25,402 bases of DNA, from positions 6,324 to 31,725 of the forward strand of contig CALMOL010000060.1 of assembly GCA_937871685.1 (NCBI GenBank), read 5' to 3'. Below are positions 1 to 9,300 of the stretch, one piece after another (the first letter of the stretch is position 1; each line of letters begins with the position of its first letter). Made by a program: the position numbers and the translations under genes. Under the pieces are notes generated by a model. The model did no database searches and had not been told where the DNA came from. It saw only the letters and a program-made list of their open reading frames with translations. Source of the stretch: an uncultured Verrucomicrobiota bacterium. Its GTDB lineage: Bacteria > Verrucomicrobiota > Verrucomicrobiia > Chthoniobacterales > SZAS-18.

Positions 1-143
1 CCCCCCCCGCCCCCCACCCCCCCCCCGCGGGCGCCCCTGGCGCCCCCCCCCCCCCCACGCAAAAACGCCGGTGCCCTCGCCCAAGCGGCCCTGACCAAGG
101 GCGACAACCTGGATCGAAAATGGTCTAACCTGAGGCGTGAGCT
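1..143. other. Low-complexity C-rich window edge, no gene
   Basis: The first 57 bases are almost only C, with runs of 8, 6, 10 and 14 C broken by single G or A and a short CG-rich piece. The rest, up to the kinase stop codon, shows no gene. Runs like this on one strand are typical of poor base calling at a contig end. A natural poly-C tract cannot be excluded. I see no terminator with a T-tract for the minus-strand kinase that ends here. Confidence 0.6.
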
Positions 144-3100
144 TCACGGACTGACCGATTCATCGAAAACGACTTGCACCGGCGGAGAGCCGCGCCGTTC
201 CGCTTCCGGCGGGAGCGGCGGCCCCTCCCAATCAAGTCCGACCGCCGCCAGCTCACGACGGAGCGTGCGCAGGTCCCAGACGTGAAGCTGGAAGTCCTCA
301 TAGACGAAGAGGCGTCCGCCGGTCGGGTCGAAGCGCAAGCTGGCCTTGGCGGCCCCCGGAAGGTTGCCGAGCATCTGCGCTCCCGGCAGGCGCACGAGGG
401 CGATGCGGCCCTCGGCGGCGATGGCGAGGAGCTTTCCGTCCGGCGCAAAGCGCGCGGAGCCGAGCGCGAGCGGCGGGCTCGGCACCACGGTAAGCGCGGG
501 CCAGTCGTAGAGCCGCGCCTCCGAGCCGCCGTTCGCGAAGAGGGTCCCGCCATCGGGGCTGAAGCTCGCGAAACCGCCCGCGCCCAGCCCCAGCGCGCGG
601 ACCGGGGCGCCGCGGCGGATATCCCAGATTCGCACGTCCGAGGCTTTCGCCACGCGTCCCGGAAAATCCGCCGTGATCACCGCGTCCCCGGCCGGGCTGA
701 TCACGCCGCCCGAGGGGATGCCGGAGAGGGGAAAATCCGTGGCGTCCCCGGCGCCGGAAAGGGCGCGCACCGAGGCCAGCGGAGCGCGAGCCCCAAGCAG
801 GAGGACTTGCTCCGGGTCGCCCGACACCTGCGTGACCATCAGCCCGCGCCGCGGATCCACGGCCGCGGCGGGTCCGAGCTCGAGCGTCGTCGCATCCCGC
901 CAGCGCAGGGCACGCCGCCAAGTGCCGGAGCCGCCCAAGGAATAGACGAGCGTGTCCGCGCGCGGATTGAACTGCGCCGCGGCGTCGTCCGCCCGCGCCC
1001 CGGCGCCGAGGATCGGCTCGGTGGTGCTCGCAAACTCGCGCTCCAGCGCGCCGGGCGCGGCGCGGAGGTTGGCCAGCTCGGCGCCGCCCCGCGCGTCGAA
1101 AAGCCGCACTCCCGAGCGCGACGCCAGCACGAGGAGGCGGCCGTCCGCGCTGGCATCGAGGCAAAACACCTCGTCCGCGAAATCGCCCGGCGTCCCCCGC
1201 CAAACCTCCGCGCGCACGTCGCCGAAGGAAAGCTCCAGCACCGAGACCTCCCAATCCTGGCTGCTGAACGTGAGCATGCGCCCGTCCGGCGAGAAGCCGA
1301 GCGCCGCGCCTCCGGCCGACGCGGGCACGGTCAGCGCGCTGGAGCCTTCGATGACATCCCAAACGCGCAGCGACAGATCGCGCGCCGAGGAAGCGAGGAA
1401 GCGGCCGTCGGCGCGCCAGGCGAGGCCGGTGGGAACCTGGCGGTGCCCGCGCAGGACGATTCGCTCCCGCCCGCTCTGCGCGTCCCACAGGTGGACGTGG
1501 TGATCGGAGCAGCCCGTCGCCAGCTCGCGGCCGTCCGGCCGCCACGCGCAGTTCGCCACCGGGGCGGGGTGCACAAGGCGAGCGACGCAGGTCCCGCGCG
1601 CCCGCTCGTAGATTTCCACCTGCTCCGAGCGCAGGCCGGCGAGCGCGACGCGCGCCCCGTCCGGCGCCACGGCGATGACCGCGGGCACGACGGCCGCGGC
1701 GATGCGCCCCGTTTCCGCGCCCGTGCGCGCATCGTGGAAGGAGACGCCGCCCTCGGGCAGCGGAAGCACCAGTTCGTTCCCGTCCGGCGTCAGGCAAAAA
1801 TCGAGCGCAAAGAAGACCAGCGTCTGCCGCACCGGCCGGCCTGTGATCACGAAGCGCGGCTCGCTTTGCGCCGTCTCATAGACCGCCGCGGAGCCATCGG
1901 CGAAGCGCACCGCGAAATGCCCACCGTCCGGAGCGAACGGCGCGATATAGACCGGACGCGGCCGGCCCGGCGGCGGCGTGAGTTTCCGCAGCTCCGCATC
2001 GTCGCGGCGGCGCCGATAAGTCAGCAGACCTTCCGCGGACTCCACCACGTAGCGCTCGGTGCTGGGATCGAACGCGAGTGGCGAAGTGATGGCGAAGCGC
2101 GGCCGCCATCGCGCGGCAACCCGCGCGTCCGGCAGCGCGAGGGCGGTCAGGGCCGCGTCGCGCAGGTCGAGGCCCGGCTGGATCGCGGCCGCGGTGCGCA
2201 GCGCGGCGAGGGATTCGACGCGCTGGCCGCTCCGGCCGGTGAGCTGGGCCGCCCGCGCCTGCGCCAGCAGGGCGGCGCGAAGCTGGGAGGTGGCGCGCGC
2301 GTTTGACCGCGCCACGACCACCGCGCTCGCCGCTGAGACGGCCGCCAGCACCGCGAGGAGCAGCCACGCCGCGGCCAGCGCCGGCCGTCGGCGGCACCAG
2401 CGCAGGAAACGCCCGAGCGGGGAGGGCGGACGCGCGAGGATCGGCTCGTCGGCCAGCGCCCGGCGCAGGTCTTCCGCCAGCGCATCCGCCGAGGCGTAGC
2501 GGCGCGCCGGATTCTTTTCGAGGCATTTCAGGCAGATCGTTTCGAAGTCGCGCGGGACGAGCGGATTCAGCAGGCGCGGCGAAACGGGCTCGCGCGTGGT
2601 CACCAGCCCCGGAAGCTCGGCGGGGTTCGCGCCGGCGAAGGGCGCGCGGCCGGTAAGGAGCTCGTAAAACATCGCGCCCAGCGCGTAGAGGTCGCCCGCC
2701 GCGCCCAGCGCCGCGGAGCCGGTCGTGAAGCCCTCCGGCGCGAGGTATCCGGGCGTGCCGAGCACGGCGGAGCGCGCCGTGAGGTCGCCGGCCTCGTGCA
2801 GCAGCGACGCGAGGCCGAAGTCCGCGATGCGCGGATCATCGCCATCGAGCAGGACATTCGAGGGCTTGAGGTCGCGGTGCAGCACGCCCTCGCGGTGCGC
2901 GAAGGCGACGGCGGCCGCGATCTTCTCCATGAGCACGGCGGCCTCCCGCGGCGCGAAGGCTCGCTCGCGCAGGCGGCGCGCGAGGTCGCCGTCCGGGAAG
3001 TGCTCCATCGAGAAATACGCCCGCCCTTCGGCGCGCCCGCTCTCGAAGACCGCCACGATGTGCGGGTGGCGCAGGCGCGCCGCCGTCTGCGCTTCGCGCT

Positions 3101-3353
3101 CGAAGCGCGACTCCGCCTCGGCCGTGGCGAAGCGGCCGCCGGTCATCACCTTGAGCGCCACCGTGCGCTCCAGGCCGGGCTGCCGCGCGGTATAGACGAC
3201 CCCCATTCCGCCGCGGCCGATTTCCTCGAGGAGCTCGTAGGCGCCGACGCGGTCAGCCGAGGGCGCCGCGGCCGGATCGTCCGCCGGCGCATCAAAACGC
3301 AGGGCGTTCGCGCCGAGGTGGCGGAGAAAATCGGCGTCGAAGGCGGATGGCAC
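144..3353 (-). CDS. Membrane-anchored Ser/Thr protein kinase with C-terminal WD40 repeats
   Basis: 1069 residues. A Hanks-type kinase domain spans about 39-300. The glycine loop GRGGMG is at 46-51, the ATP-binding Lys at 68, HRD at 159-161 with Lys163 and Asn166, DFG at 178-180 and APE at 205-207, so the kinase looks catalytically complete. A basic stretch (RRR) and a hydrophobic helix at about 324-347 should anchor it in the inner membrane. The remaining ~720 residues contain WD40-like blades (VHLWDAQSG, LRVWDVIEG, VRIWDIRRG, LHVWDLRTL) and are predicted to lie outside the cytoplasm as a sensing or docking surface. The end LRRELAAVGLDWEGPPLPP resembles that of other Verrucomicrobiota/Planctomycetota WD40 kinases (family memory, not searched). 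It starts 33 bp after the sigma factor gene on the same strand, so the two are likely co-transcribed. Substrate is unknown; the sigma factor is the obvious candidate. Confidence 0.93.
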   Translation of the reverse strand: MPSAFDADFLRHLGANALRFDAPADDPAAAPSADRVGAYELLEEIGRGGMGVVYTARQPGLERTVALKVMTGGRFATAEAESRFEREAQTAARLRHPHIVAVFESGRAEGRAYFSMEHFPDGDLARRLRERAFAPREAAVLMEKIAAAVAFAHREGVLHRDLKPSNVLLDGDDPRIADFGLASLLHEAGDLTARSAVLGTPGYLAPEGFTTGSAALGAAGDLYALGAMFYELLTGRAPFAGANPAELPGLVTTREPVSPRLLNPLVPRDFETICLKCLEKNPARRYASADALAEDLRRALADEPILARPPSPLGRFLRWCRRRPALAAAWLLLAVLAAVSAASAVVVARSNARATSQLRAALLAQARAAQLTGRSGQRVESLAALRTAAAIQPGLDLRDAALTALALPDARVAARWRPRFAITSPLAFDPSTERYVVESAEGLLTYRRRRDDAELRKLTPPPGRPRPVYIAPFAPDGGHFAVRFADGSAAVYETAQSEPRFVITGRPVRQTLVFFALDFCLTPDGNELVLPLPEGGVSFHDARTGAETGRIAAAVVPAVIAVAPDGARVALAGLRSEQVEIYERARGTCVARLVHPAPVANCAWRPDGRELATGCSDHHVHLWDAQSGRERIVLRGHRQVPTGLAWRADGRFLASSARDLSLRVWDVIEGSSALTVPASAGGAALGFSPDGRMLTFSSQDWEVSVLELSFGDVRAEVWRGTPGDFADEVFCLDASADGRLLVLASRSGVRLFDARGGAELANLRAAPGALEREFASTTEPILGAGARADDAAAQFNPRADTLVYSLGGSGTWRRALRWRDATTLELGPAAAVDPRRGLMVTQVSGDPEQVLLLGARAPLASVRALSGAGDATDFPLSGIPSGGVISPAGDAVITADFPGRVAKASDVRIWDIRRGAPVRALGLGAGGFASFSPDGGTLFANGGSEARLYDWPALTVVPSPPLALGSARFAPDGKLLAIAAEGRIALVRLPGAQMLGNLPGAAKASLRFDPTGGRLFVYEDFQLHVWDLRTLRRELAAVGLDWEGPPLPPEAERRGSPPVQVVFDESVSP

Positions 3354-3386
3354 GGGGAGCGGTGGCGGAGAATCCCCGCGGAGATT

Positions 3387-4133
3387 TCAGCGCCGGAGCG
3401 AGTCGAACAGGTGCTGCATCTCGTCCTTCACGTCGGCTGGGTCTTCCACCGTGGCCGCGACTTCCAGGCGGACGAGCGCCGAGAAGCGGTGGTTGAGCCG
3501 ATGGACCTGGAGCGCCACGTTGGACCGCGTGCTGCCGAGCGCGGTCGCCACGGCCTCGTATTCACCGCGCGTCGGGGCCTTGAAGAGGAAGGGCTTCAGC
3601 GCCGCGAAGGCAGCCTCGCGCCCGTTTTCCCGCTGCTCCTCGGCGAGGCGCGCGAGGGCACGGTCGAGGAGCGTGAGCGCCCAGGCGGAGTCGTAGGCCG
3701 CGCCCTCGTCGAGCTGCGGGCGGTCCGTTTCCGCGTAGAGCCGCTCGGCGTCGGCCTCCGACCACTCCACGAATTGCACGCCGCCGCCGCGCTTGAGGGC
3801 GGAGCCGCGCTCGAACTCGCGCGCCACGTAGTGCCGGAGCGAGGTGACGAGGTAGCCGCGGAAGCGCCCGCGGCCGGGGTCGGCGCGGTCGAAGAATTTT
3901 CCTTCCAGCAGGTGGGCGAAGAACCCCTGCGTGAGGTCCTCGGCGTCGTGCGGGGACCGGCCGCGCCGCCGGATGTAGCCATAGACCGGCAGCCAGTAGG
4001 CGCGGCAGAGGAATTGCAGCGCTTCCTGCCGGTCCTCGTCGTCGCTCTTCGCCGAGAGCACCTTGCTCCAGCGCGTGGTGGCGAAGATTTGGCCGTCGGG
4101 GGAAGTGTTTTCGGCGACTTCGCGTTCGGACAT
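3387..4133 (-). CDS. ECF-type RNA polymerase sigma factor, kinase-linked group
   Basis: 248 residues. The sigma region 2 fold runs about 38-112: LCRAYWLPVYGYIRRRGRS, then DAEDLTQGFFAHLLE (the -10 recognition/core-binding part), then RFRGYLVTSLRHYVAREFER. A divergent region 4 helix-turn-helix is at about 150-222 (EAVATALGSTRSNVALQVHRLNHRF). The N-terminal ATTRWSKVLSA motif is typical of ECF factors found beside Ser/Thr kinases in Verrucomicrobiota and Planctomycetota. I chose the ATG at 4133 because the residues encoded upstream (to 4211) look like untranslated leader; no strong Shine-Dalgarno is visible for either start. No anti-sigma gene is adjacent. Together with the downstream kinase this suggests control by phosphorylation, as known for the EcfP/PknT pair of Vibrio parahaemolyticus. 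That link is an inference. Confidence 0.92.
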   Translation of the reverse strand: MSEREVAENTSPDGQIFATTRWSKVLSAKSDDEDRQEALQFLCRAYWLPVYGYIRRRGRSPHDAEDLTQGFFAHLLEGKFFDRADPGRGRFRGYLVTSLRHYVAREFERGSALKRGGGVQFVEWSEADAERLYAETDRPQLDEGAAYDSAWALTLLDRALARLAEEQRENGREAAFAALKPFLFKAPTRGEYEAVATALGSTRSNVALQVHRLNHRFSALVRLEVAATVEDPADVKDEMQHLFDSLRR

Positions 4134-4624
4134 GCGAGAAATTTCGGGGAGGAGCCGGGAGCAGGGCACCGAAGCGCAGGGCGGCAAACTCGACAAGGCG
4201 ACTGATTGCACTTAGCCGACGAACCGCGTTCTGCGACCGCGCCCCGCGAGGAAGAACCCCTCGCGCTCATGCGCCTCAAGCCGGCGTCTGTGCGAGGCGA
4301 AACGCGACCCCGCGCCTTATGACAAACGCGCCGTGAAATCCGCGTCTCCTTCTCCTTCTAACGCAAGGGGAACATGAATCACTCGACTCCCTTGAACTCC
4401 ATTCCTTCACCCGCTCGCTCCGCCGTTCGTTTCCTCAGCGATAGCCTGTCGCTCAATCACTCCCTGCGCCGCTTGACGGTCGCGCGGCGCGCTCCCCGCT
4501 GGAGCGCCTTCGCCCCGTTGCGTGGCCTCGCGAGCTTCCTTGGCCGCGGCGTGCGCAACTCGCCGCCTGACGCGTCGATGCATTGAGCCGACGCTTTTCG
4601 ACCGTCCCCAGTCTCTCTCGACCC
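4134..4624. promoter_or_regulatory. Divergent intergenic region between the sigma factor and the LprI-like gene
   Basis: 491 bp separates two divergently read genes, so promoters for both must lie here. I could not pick convincing -35/-10 pairs in this GC-rich sequence. The only internal candidate is a 70-residue basic reading frame on the plus strand (4374-4586), listed separately. Confidence 0.45.
4374..4586 (+). CDS. Possible small basic protein, doubtful
   Basis: 70 residues beginning MNHSTPLNSIPSPARSAVRF and rich in Arg and Ser, with no signal peptide, membrane helix or recognisable domain. Its one supporting point is an AAGGGG stretch a few bases before the ATG, a better ribosome-binding site than most genes in this window have. 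It sits entirely in the divergent region ahead of the LprI-like gene. Composition is what a chance frame in GC-rich DNA would give, so this is a weak call. It could equally be 5' leader sequence of the downstream gene. Confidence 0.2.
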   Translation: MNHSTPLNSIPSPARSAVRFLSDSLSLNHSLRRLTVARRAPRWSAFAPLRGLASFLGRGVRNSPPDASMH

Positions 4625-5587
4625 ATGATGAATGCGCTCACGCGATGCTGCGTCCCGAGCTGGCTGCGGCTCGCTCTCCTGCTGGTCGGGCTGGGACTCG
4701 CACCCGGCCATGCCGCGGCGGGAGAGTGGCCCGAGGGCTACGCGGTGAGCGAGGACACCGTCTCGCCCGACGGTCGGCATGGCCTCGTGATCCCCGTGGA
4801 CCGGGACACGGTCGATCCGGTCAATTACCTCGCCGACCTCAAGGAGAAGCGGCTCATCGGCAAGATCGCCAAAGGCAACTACATCCAGCGCGAAAGCCGC
4901 CGCAGCCTCCAGGCGTTCTGGTCCCCGGACTCGCGGTGGTGCGTCGTCGAATACGGGGAGCGCTACGGCTTTGGCTCCGTCTGCGTTCTGGAGGTCACGG
5001 GGAGCCGGTTTACGCAGACCGACGTGGGCCGGCACATCCAGGGCACCCTCGATGCCGCCATCACCCGGCAGTCCCGCGGCGCGGAGCGCAGCGGCAACGC
5101 CAACGTGAGCTTCCGGCTCGGACCCGGCCGCTCGTTGCGCGTGCGTGCCCGCGCCTCCAACAACCCCAAGCAGTTCACGGAGGTAAAAACGTTCTACGCG
5201 GCGTTCGCCGGCACCTTTGACCTGAAGACCAAACGGTGGTTCGCCTCCCGCGCGCGCAAGATCGAGGCCGAGGATGACGAGGCGATGGAAAGCGCCTACG
5301 CCGACTTGGACGGCAAGGAGTTCATCGTCCTGCCGGAAGGAGAGGACCCGCCCGACGACTTCGACGGCCAAGTGTTCCGCAGCGAGGAAGCACGCGCCGA
5401 GAAACTGGACGCGATGCTCAACGGAGCATACCGGATCGTGCGCCGGAGCCTCCCGCCGGCCCGTTTCGCCGCCGTGAAGGCCGAGCAGATCGCCTGGCTG
5501 AAGCGGCGCGATGCGTTGGCCACGGAACCGGAAAAGGCCAAGCTGACTTTTGAGCGGGTCAAAGCCTTGCAAGACCTTGTTTGGTAG
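4625..5587 (+). CDS. Secreted protein with C-terminal LprI-like (DUF1311) domain
   Basis: 320 residues from the ATG at 4625. A TTG at 4583 would add 14 residues, but the ATG places a classic signal peptide at the N-terminus (basic start, hydrophobic LRLALLLVGLGLA, cleavage near GHAAA-GE, about residue 32). The middle (35-230) has short beta-rich motifs such as VSPDGRHGLVIP and FWSPDSRWCVVEYGERYGFGSVCVLEV, resembling propeller blades. The last ~70 residues (EKLDAMLNGAYRIVRRSLPPARFAAVKAEQIAWLKRRDAL) match the LprI/DUF1311 pattern: a small helical domain with an LNxAY start and an xxWLxxRD end. In LprI of Mycobacterium tuberculosis that fold inhibits lysozyme; most family members are uncharacterised. 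The usual paired cysteines of the family are not evident here. Envelope location is likely; the function is unknown. Confidence 0.72.
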   Translation: MMNALTRCCVPSWLRLALLLVGLGLAPGHAAAGEWPEGYAVSEDTVSPDGRHGLVIPVDRDTVDPVNYLADLKEKRLIGKIAKGNYIQRESRRSLQAFWSPDSRWCVVEYGERYGFGSVCVLEVTGSRFTQTDVGRHIQGTLDAAITRQSRGAERSGNANVSFRLGPGRSLRVRARASNNPKQFTEVKTFYAAFAGTFDLKTKRWFASRARKIEAEDDEAMESAYADLDGKEFIVLPEGEDPPDDFDGQVFRSEEARAEKLDAMLNGAYRIVRRSLPPARFAAVKAEQIAWLKRRDALATEPEKAKLTFERVKALQDLVW

Positions 5588-5731
5588 GGTCGCGCAAAGC
5601 CCCGGGCGCCCCGTTGGTCCTGCGGGGTCGGCCCCGAGATTTCCTCACCAGACGGTCGAACTCGCTGGCGCCGGTTGCCTGGCGCACAGGCCCGAGGGAT
5701 TCGCTCGGCAACCCCCTGCTCTCCGCCGCCC

Positions 5732-6046
5732 ATGCCCAGACAAAGCTTCAAGGCCGCCGTCCTCTCGCTGGTTCATTGCCTCGCCGCGGGGGCAATCTAT
5801 TACCACCTTTCTTCCGGTGGCTGGCTCACCAGCTCTTACCGCCTCGACGATCCGAACGTGGTTAACCTCGCGCTCGCCCTCTTCGAACCGATCGCGGTCA
5901 CGAGCATGCTCATCTACTGGATCAGGCGCACGCCTCGGCTTTACCAGCTCATGTGGTTTCTTTGCCTGGGACAACTCGCCATCGGACTGGGCTTCGTGGT
6001 CTTCTTTTTGTGGTTCGCTTTCTCCTGGCACCCGAGGTTGATGTAG
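5732..6046 (+). CDS. Small three-helix membrane protein, unknown function
   Basis: 104 residues from the ATG at 5732; in-frame sequence upstream to 5675 looks like untranslated DNA. Three hydrophobic segments are visible at about residues 8-27, 42-63 and 72-98, with a short basic loop (WIRRTPRLY) between the second and third. I recognise no family. It follows the LprI-like gene by 144 bp on the same strand and might be co-transcribed. Codon use and the clear alternation of helices and loops favour a real gene over a chance frame. Confidence 0.6.
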   Translation: MPRQSFKAAVLSLVHCLAAGAIYYHLSSGGWLTSSYRLDDPNVVNLALALFEPIAVTSMLIYWIRRTPRLYQLMWFLCLGQLAIGLGFVVFFLWFAFSWHPRLM

Positions 6047-6254
6047 GAACGACGGTCGCCGGGGAGCGCAGCGGAAAGGGGCCGGCGAAGAGTCATGCCG
6101 GAATGCATGAGAACAAATCCCGCAGCTGAGCAAACGCCTTGCCCACGGTGGGAAACCCGAGGCGATCACGGCAACGAAAAGTCTCATGATTGCTCGCCTG
6201 CCCCTATTCCAATGGGCTCCGACAAAAGCCTGCTCCTGCGCCCAGCCGAAGCGA

Positions 6255-6297
6255 CCCAACGCCGTCGGCGTTGGGCTCCGCCAGCGGAGCCCAACGC
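6255..6297. terminator. Overlapping alternative hairpins between convergent genes
   Basis: Two strong inverted repeats share a strand. The first pairs CCCAACGCCG (6255-6264) with CGGCGTTGGG (6266-6275). The second pairs GCGTTGGGCTCCG (6268-6280) with CGGAGCCCAACGC (6285-6297) around a 4-base loop. Both cannot form at once. It lies between the convergent small membrane protein gene and the large secreted protein gene, so a bidirectional terminator or a REP-like palindrome is most likely. No T-tract follows directly; TTTTG at 6301-6305 is the nearest. Confidence 0.55.
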
Positions 6298-6335
6298 GGA
6301 CTTTTGGCGGGCGCCTAAAGGCCGCCGCCGAATCA

Positions 6336-9300
6336 TCAGAACTGCTGCGGACCAGTCGCCGTGGGCAAATCGTCGATGAACACCGCACCCAGGTTGGCGT
6401 CGAAGTTGAAGCCGCTTCCGCCCGACAGCGGATTCTCGCGCGTCAGGGTGAGGTCCACATTTCCGGCGAAGTAGAACTGCACGATCGCGTTGTAGGTGGG
6501 GGCCGGCGCGTTGAGGCTGAGCGAGGCCGCCGGGGCTCCGGGATTGTCCAGTGACTTCAGCGTGACGGTGGTGTTGCGCTCCTGCAGCGTGCCCGTGGGC
6601 ACCACCACGGTGAGCAGGCGCCACCTCGAGTCTGGCACGCCGATGGTCACCGCTGGACTCGGGACGCCAAGCTGCGGGTAGATCAGCGAGCAATGCTCCA
6701 GCCGGCCGTAGCCTTGCACCTCGAAACCATACGGGGCGCCGTAGCCGATTGCCGGGCCGTTGAAGCGCTGCCACCCCGCGCCGATGAGGCTGGAGGCGGA
6801 CGTCACCGAAAAACTCCCGGTCGTCAGGACCGACGGCAGCCCCGGCGGACGCAGTTCCACCAAGTCGGGGGCGCCGTTGTTGGGGGACTGGCTGGGGTTG
6901 AACAGCACCCAGCCCCGCGAGCCCACGCTGGTGCGCAGCAGCGTGCCCACGTGCTCGAACTGCTCGTGCAACTGCATGGGATACTGGCGCGCGCCGGTGA
7001 CCGGGTCACTCAGCACCATGGGCAGCGGAGACATGCCTTCGGTGTAGCGCACCTGCCCGCCGGCATACGTGCCTGCGTTGCCGATGCGGTTGACGGGAAG
7101 CGGCACGAGCCCGACGATGTGCGACCAGGGGGAGTTCGCCGACCCAATCGCGCGCACCGCAAAGTAGCGGAGCGCGCCCAGCTTCAGGCCCGAGATGGTC
7201 GCTTTTGGGTTGGAAGACGCCGAGACCGAAAGCGACTGATCGAGAACGTCGGGCGTGACGCCATATCGCACCTCGTAGGAGGAAGCGCCGGGCACGGGCG
7301 CCCAGGTAAGCTCGATGGTCCCGCCAAGCTTGGAGCCACCCCGCAAGTCCAAGGGGGCCTGGAGGGTGCCCGCGCCCGCGAGGCCGTGCCCGGCCAGGGC
7401 GATAGGGTCCCCCCCGGGGCTCCCGTCGCCCTCGTAGAGCTTCATCGCCTCGGCGCCGGCCAGGCGCCAGCGGTTGAGGCCGGCGTGGTTGCCGTCGTCG
7501 TTGGTGTAAAGGTAATGCTCCTGGTTCACCGTCGTCGTGACGCCGATGAACGAGGCGGCGGCGCCGGCGAGGGCGCTGGCCAGGTCCCCTTCGCCGTTAT
7601 AGACGGCGTTGGCCTGGGTGCCGAACTGGCCGACGAAGAGGCCCTCGTCGTAGAAGTGCATCCACTGCTGGGCCAGGTTGGAGACGCCGTTGTAAAACTC
7701 GGCCCGGAAGCCGTAAACGATGTGGTTTCCCGCGGTCTGGACCTCGGTGGCACCGTTGTTGTAGCCGACTTCGAAGGACCCATCGCCCGGGGGCGCGCCG
7801 TAGCCCTTCGCGGGCACGCGCGGCGAGGAAAGGCTGCGGAAGCCGGTCGCGCCATCCTCGGGCTGATAGACGATGCCCAGGTGGAAGCCCGGGATGGTGG
7901 CGCCGCCGCCGAACACCACCACGCGGCCCGAGGGCAGCAGCGGCAGCGAGACGTTGCCCGGCCAGATCGGCACCGCCGTGGTGATCGGCGTGGTTCCCAG
8001 CAGCATCGAGCCGCTCTCGCTGCTGGCGCGCCCGTTGAGGAAGTTAAAGGTCACGCCCCAGCTCGGGTTGAGGTTGCCGCCCGACGAAACCAAGCCCTGG
8101 AAGGGCAGGTAGCGAAACTCCTGCGCGCCCGAGTTCCCGTTGTATCCGGGCTGCAGCCCGTAGCGCAGGCTGCCGTCGGCCTGGAGCTTGTAGGCGCGCG
8201 ACTGAGGCTCGCCGATCTGCACTTCCTTGTCCGAGATGACGATGCCCGTGTCGCGCGCCGGCCCCGTGGCCGGCAGCTCCAGCAGGGCATTGCGCCGGTA
8301 GTAGCCGTAGTCCTGCACCTCGCTGGCCAGCGCGGCCAGCGCGTAGGTGCGCTGGCCCGTGCCGTTGCCCAGCGTCACCACGGACGCGAAGCCGATGATG
8401 ACGGATTCAAGGTAGCCCGGCCGCGGGTCCATGCTCTGGTAATAAAGCTCGGGACGCAGCCCCGCGCCCCAGTTCTTCTTGAGCTTCCAAGACTGGTTGC
8501 CGCCGCTCGCCATCGGGTCGCCCGGCTTGAGGGACTTGGTGTAGTCCACCTCGAACTCCAGGTAGTCCCAGAACGCGCGCGTGGGATTGTTCTTGTCCAC
8601 GGCGATGGCGGCGCTGTTGACCATGAAGGAGATTTGCTCGGTGGCCGCCAGCGCGGACGAGACGTGGAGCAGGCGCGAGGTGCCGCCATACTGCGGGGCG
8701 CCGTCGGACACCCAGAACGAGCCGTCCGGCAGCGCGGCCAGCAAGCTGGGAGGGGTCGCCGTCCAGCGGTCATTGGGCTGGAAAGGCATGTGGAACTGAA
8801 ACCTGGTGGGCAGCGCGGACGTTTCCGGGATGGCGGCCACGTCCGGCCCGTTGGCGCGGTAGCCGCCCGCTTGGCCGTAGGCCGCCGGCGAGAGCGGGGC
8901 GCCCGCGGCGTCGAAGCGCAGCACTTGCTGGGCGGGCGCGCTCGTCAGCGTCCCGTTCGCCGCGTAGCGCTCGCCCGCGGTCACCAGCAGCGAGTTGTCC
9001 GCCGGCGACACGCTCAGCGCGAGCGGGAAGGCCACGGTGCTGATCGTGGAGACGAGCGGGATCGTGCTGCTTGAGCCCAGGCCCGAGGCGCGCCCGATCT
9101 GGTAGCGAAAGATCCGGTAGGCACTGCTCGCGTCCTTCCCGATGACCCAGAGCTGGTCCTGGGAGTTGAAGGCCAGGCGGGTGGGGGCGGTCACCGCGAA
9201 GCTCGTGAGCAGGGCGCCGGTCCGCTTGTTCAGGAGATCGACGCGGTTGTAGTCGCTGCGCGCCACGGCCAGCACGCCATCGTTGCCGCGCTGCACGGCC

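Noticed and set aside
174..2306. Long open frame (710 codons) on the plus strand opposite the WD40 kinase
   Set aside because: Antisense to a clear kinase gene; its translation is Arg/Ala/Gly/His-rich with no domain, as expected from GC-rich codon bias.
6095..6379. 94-codon plus-strand frame near the overlapping hairpins
   Set aside because: Runs through the palindromes and into the end of the secreted protein gene; composition not protein-like.
6693..9074. Long plus-strand open frame (793 codons) opposite the large secreted protein
   Set aside because: Low-complexity Arg/Gly/His/Ala composition and no motifs; shadow of the real gene.
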